Origin: Platycnemis pennipes
Taxonomy: Eukaryota > Arthropoda > Insecta > Odonata > Platycnemididae
Direction of reading: 5' to 3'
Assembly (NCBI GenBank): GCA_933228895.1
Contig: OW121848.1
Location: 85,207,470 to 85,271,469 of the forward strand
DNA length: 64,000 bases
Part shown: positions 61,301 through 64,000 of the stretch, piece by piece
Position numbering within the stretch: the first letter of the stretch is position 1
Layout of the letters: the number at the start of each line of letters is the position of its first letter
Notes under the pieces: generated by a model
The model's input: only the letters and a program-made list of their open reading frames with translations
Told to the model about the DNA's origin: nothing
Database searches by the model: none
Made by a program: the position numbers and the translations under genes

Positions 61301-62614
61301 GTCCGTTTACTTCCAGTACTGGCCGTCGAGCGCTAGTGGTACTTTCGTCCTACTCCTACAAGGGACCTTATGGGAAGGTCTCCTATTTATCTGCCGAGAA
61401 ACGTATTAAGTGTGATTTATGGTTTGATTCCTGCTCGCATCGAAGGAAAATCATAATTTCTGAAGCAAGCGCCTGAATATTTACCGAATTTAGGAATCTT
61501 TTGTCCTGTCAGTGCTACTTACCAACATAACTTTACACAAATCATGTACAATTTCTTTCCATCAAACATGTTAAATACGACCTGGTTCTATTCCACAATT
61601 GTAAAAGTGTAAAATTTAATAAAGTTCCTCATTCAAAATGCATAAAGCTGTAGTATTCCACACCGTGACGCGTGTGACATTCTCAAATATTTTTCCAATA
61701 TGAGACCGAAAGGGAAATACCAACTCCATGATCCGTATAATCAACTATCGGCAACGTAACTTTGTGATTCACACTAATCGCGGTGATAAGATTTGCGTAA
61801 TAATTTTCTAATTCTCTTCGATATCGCTTTCTTAAGTCTAATGTTTTGGAATCTTGACTACCTCTTACAATGATATTGTAAGCCGTCAGGCCAGCAACAA
61901 GAAAATATTAATAAAATAACTAAGTGTTTTTTCCCTCGTAACCTCTTTATTACGATTATGGCCCAGAAAAACCACATCAAACAATTTCCCTCTTGCTGTC
62001 TAAAAATTACAATCAAAATCCCACCACTCGTATTCAATGAAACATTATTTCTTGGGAGATAACCTTAAAGTTTCTTTATGGATTTCCTCTCGAGGGACTG
62101 AATATTGGGTTGCAGAATTGAATAAATATTAGTAAATCAAACAGTTTGTGCATTGTTTCTCACAAAAATTTACGTCATAGAAAATTTGGACATTTTTTCT
62201 TCATTGAATATTCTATGTTAGCCTCAGAATTACGTGTTTGCAAATTTTCTCATTCGCATGCTAACATAATAATGGATTATGAAGGCCACAACTTAACAAT
62301 GTTTTGATCAAGAAAAAAAAAAATTTTTTTTTTGAGGATATCACTTATAGCAAGTTCAAAAACATTTGCTTTCATAAAATGTAAAATTAAAACGTGTTCC
62401 GCAGAACGTATGAAACGAAATAAATTTAAATGTTGGTGCAAAAGAGCGCCTTTAGTTATTAGCTCAACTAATTTACCCACTGGTTGCACCGAATTTACCA
62501 GTGGCTTTAGAAATTCTGAGCGGCAAACTGCACAACGTGAATACTTAACATTTGTTTTGAAACATAATGGCTTGCGTGATAAATTATACATTGAACGGCT
62601 TCAGGGAGCGCTTA

Positions 62615-63349
62615 GTTAATGATATCAATAAGGTGGTAAAAAGTAAGTTCGTTGCCGATGACGCAGTAGTGTACAGGGAAATTATATGCCCAAACGATAA
62701 AGAATATTTAAATGATGACCTACAAGCAATTTAAAATTGGTGCGAACCATGGCAGTTAGAATTAAACTTTAAAAAATGTCTTTTAATGAATTTTTGGAAA
62801 AAGAATAGCTGTCCTCCTAGCACTTACAAAATAAGTATTAATGAATTAACAAACGGGGAATCCATTATATATCTTGGAATAAGACTAACACATGACCTTT
62901 CCTGGGGTAAACACATACGTGAAATAATGGGTCAAACGAATCGTAAACTGGGATTCGTCAAAAGAGCACTGGGTAAATGTGACGATCATGTACGAGAAAT
63001 CAGCTACATTTCCCTTGTTAGACATCATTTAGAATATGCTGCCAATGTATGGGATTTCTACGAAATCGGTCTAAATAATGAACTTGAACGTGTGCAGCGA
63101 AGATCGGCAAGATTTGTAAAGGGAGGGTACGGTATCCTTATTAGATTAACCAGTCTATTAAATGAATTAAATTGGGAATCATTGTCAGATCGCAGGTTGA
63201 AATTTAGATTTAATCTCTTAAACAAATTCCAAGACCATATTTTCAGTGATGATGTTAAAAATATTTTGCGAACCCCAACTTATTTCCCTATTATTATAAA
63301 TTTTGTCTCAAGTAAGATTCCTCTGCACTCAAGTTTTTTAGTTCCATGA
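62615..63349 (+). mobile_element. CR1/Jockey-type LINE, 3' half of RT
   Basis: A single frame with one TAG-free stop (TAA at 62732) encodes SKFVADDAVVYREI, the RT active site (F/V-A-D-D). NWCEPWQLELNFKKC comes next, then the typical thumb and C-terminal region: YLGIRLTHDLSWGKHI, LGFVKRALGKC, YISLVRHHLEYAANVWD and LERVQRRSARFV. The usual residues just before the ADD box are missing, so a small deletion is present. The 5' RT and endonuclease are absent. This pattern is typical of CR1/Jockey-group elements. The copy is truncated and inactive but less eroded than the other LINEs in the window. Confidence 0.85.
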
Positions 63350-63441
63350 CCGCGGTAATCCTCCGTGACCCCGAGAGATTCCCCCAGCCTTTTGTCCCAA
63401 GTAAGATTCCTCACCCGCACGCAAGTTTTAGTTCCCTGACA
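63301..63441 (+). repeat. Tandem duplication at LINE 3' end
   Basis: A ~50-base block (TTTTGTC(T/C)CAAGTAAGATTC ... AAGTTTT ... TAGTTCC(A/C)TGAC) occurs at 63301-63350 and again at 63389-63441, about 89 bases apart. It straddles the LINE stop codon and may be the element's 3' UTR repeat. Confidence 0.75.
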
Positions 63442-63923
63442 GCAATTTGCTTGATGAGACGACATTTAAAACTACGAAAGTTTCCTAAAGATGCCGCTAA
63501 TTAGTTTATTACCCCTGCGGAAATCGGTTTATGTGCCCCAGAGCATCGTTGTCTCAGACACGTGTGTGTCCGGGTTCGCCAAAATGATTTGAGGGTTTTT
63601 CCGAAAATGTGCATTTCCAATTGGTTTCGTAAATTTCTCTCCCTCTCGTTTTCGCGGAGCGATTCAGTCTTATTTTGCTACTGAGAGTGGAGGAACTCAA
63701 GTGTTTTCGGCTCATCGACACGGAAATGAGGAGTTATTACGGAATTATCCATCGATTAGAAGAGTGATAGAGAACGAAGAGAGCGTGCTTCAGAGCAACA
63801 TTGGATCTCAGGTCTCGAAGTTGTCTTGTCGCATAATAAAAGAGATTTTACAATTATCTTTTACTTTATCATCAATAGTTTTTTATGCTGGTTTAATTTC
63901 ACTACACCGACACAAAGGAGACG

Positions 63924-64000
63924 ATGAATCCTGAAAACATTCCTCTCAAAGAAATACAGAACATTAAGCTGATAGTTGTGGAGCAGGCTGTTCAGTCAAA
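63924..64000 (+). CDS. Possible start of an unidentified reading frame, cut by window end
   Basis: ATG at 63924 opens a frame that stays open to the window edge and encodes MNPENIPLKEIQNIKLIVVE then QAVQS. The sequence just upstream (63593-63934) is an open frame in another phase without an ATG near its start; it reads HGNEELLRNYPSIRRVIENE in part. I recognise neither. Composition is protein-like, but 25 codons are too few to judge. It could be a host gene start or transposon sequence. Confidence 0.3.
   Translation, partial: MNPENIPLKEIQNIKLIVVEQAVQS

Larger units (their letters stand above)
46118..62600. other. Upstream region without supported genes
   Basis: Except for the MITE at 47416-47686, I can support no host gene here. 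From about 48.9 kb rightward, CpG dinucleotides become clearly more frequent than in the two gene bodies. A candidate first-exon donor for the transporter (CTGAGT|GTGAGT on the minus strand at 49490) lies near that shift. A hAT-like sequence (CCAACCCGCGGTCCACC then GCCGCATGCGGCC) occurs at about 56890-56930. The open frames of 60-125 residues scattered here have no recognisable motifs and look like chance. Confidence 0.5.

Noticed and set aside
62277..62619. Open frames on both strands just before the LINE at 62615
   Set aside because: Frames on both strands of the same DNA with no motifs. I could not decide whether either is real, so none is annotated.
1..64000. CRISPR arrays, operons, rRNA, canonical tRNA genes, prokaryotic mobile islands
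   Set aside because: None is present. The tandem array at 39551 has no spacers, the tRNA-like sequences at 7268 and 44970 are SINE heads, and the gene structure is eukaryotic.

Overview
This is a window of eukaryotic nuclear DNA, almost certainly from an arthropod and probably an insect. Genes are split by long introns with GT-AG borders. The DNA is AT-rich and crowded with eukaryotic transposon remnants: Tigger/pogo, piggyBac-like, RTE and CR1/Jockey-type LINEs, and tRNA-derived SINEs. No bacterial gene organisation is present. The species cannot be named from this sequence alone.

Two host genes can be assembled exon by exon, and they point towards each other. The first, on the + strand, is the 3' half of a STRAD (STE20-related pseudokinase adaptor; Drosophila Stlk) gene. 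Three coding exons at 8232-8607, 11978-12108 and 18440-18513 join in phase and end in the Trp-Glu-Phe tail that STRAD uses to bind MO25. The kinase-domain exons must lie to the left of the window. The second, on the - strand, is a complete ZIP zinc transporter of the LIV-1 subfamily (ZIP6/ZIP10 type; Drosophila foi). Nine coding exons from 46032 down to 25411 join in phase to give 855 residues. About 6.9 kb separates the two stop codons.

Layout: 1-3.3 kb is a long-inverted-repeat transposon carrying a broken gene of an arthropod repeat-encoded protein family. 3.3-8.2 kb holds a minisatellite, the tail of a Tigger element, a short RTE LINE tail, a SINE and a local direct duplication. 8.2-18.5 kb is the STRAD 3' half, whose introns hold several small inverted-repeat elements and a 2 kb RTE-type LINE. 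18.5-25.4 kb is the convergent intergenic space with MITEs. 25.4-46.1 kb is the zinc transporter. Its introns hold a Tigger remnant split by a CpG-rich element, a deleted LINE itself split by a piggyBac-like MITE, a second CpG-rich terminal-inverted-repeat element, a perfect 25-bp tandem array, and a near-complete but dead Tigger copy. 46-62.6 kb is upstream DNA with few recognisable features and visibly more CpG. 62.6-63.35 kb is a CR1/Jockey-type LINE tail, and a possible new reading frame opens at the right edge.

The two host genes work in separate pathways: LKB1-STRAD-MO25 kinase signalling, and zinc import linked to cell migration and adhesion. Nothing suggests that they are coregulated. 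I found no intact novel multi-gene system. The least described items are the long-TIR element at the left edge and the two CpG-rich elements with terminal TATTCTG motifs.
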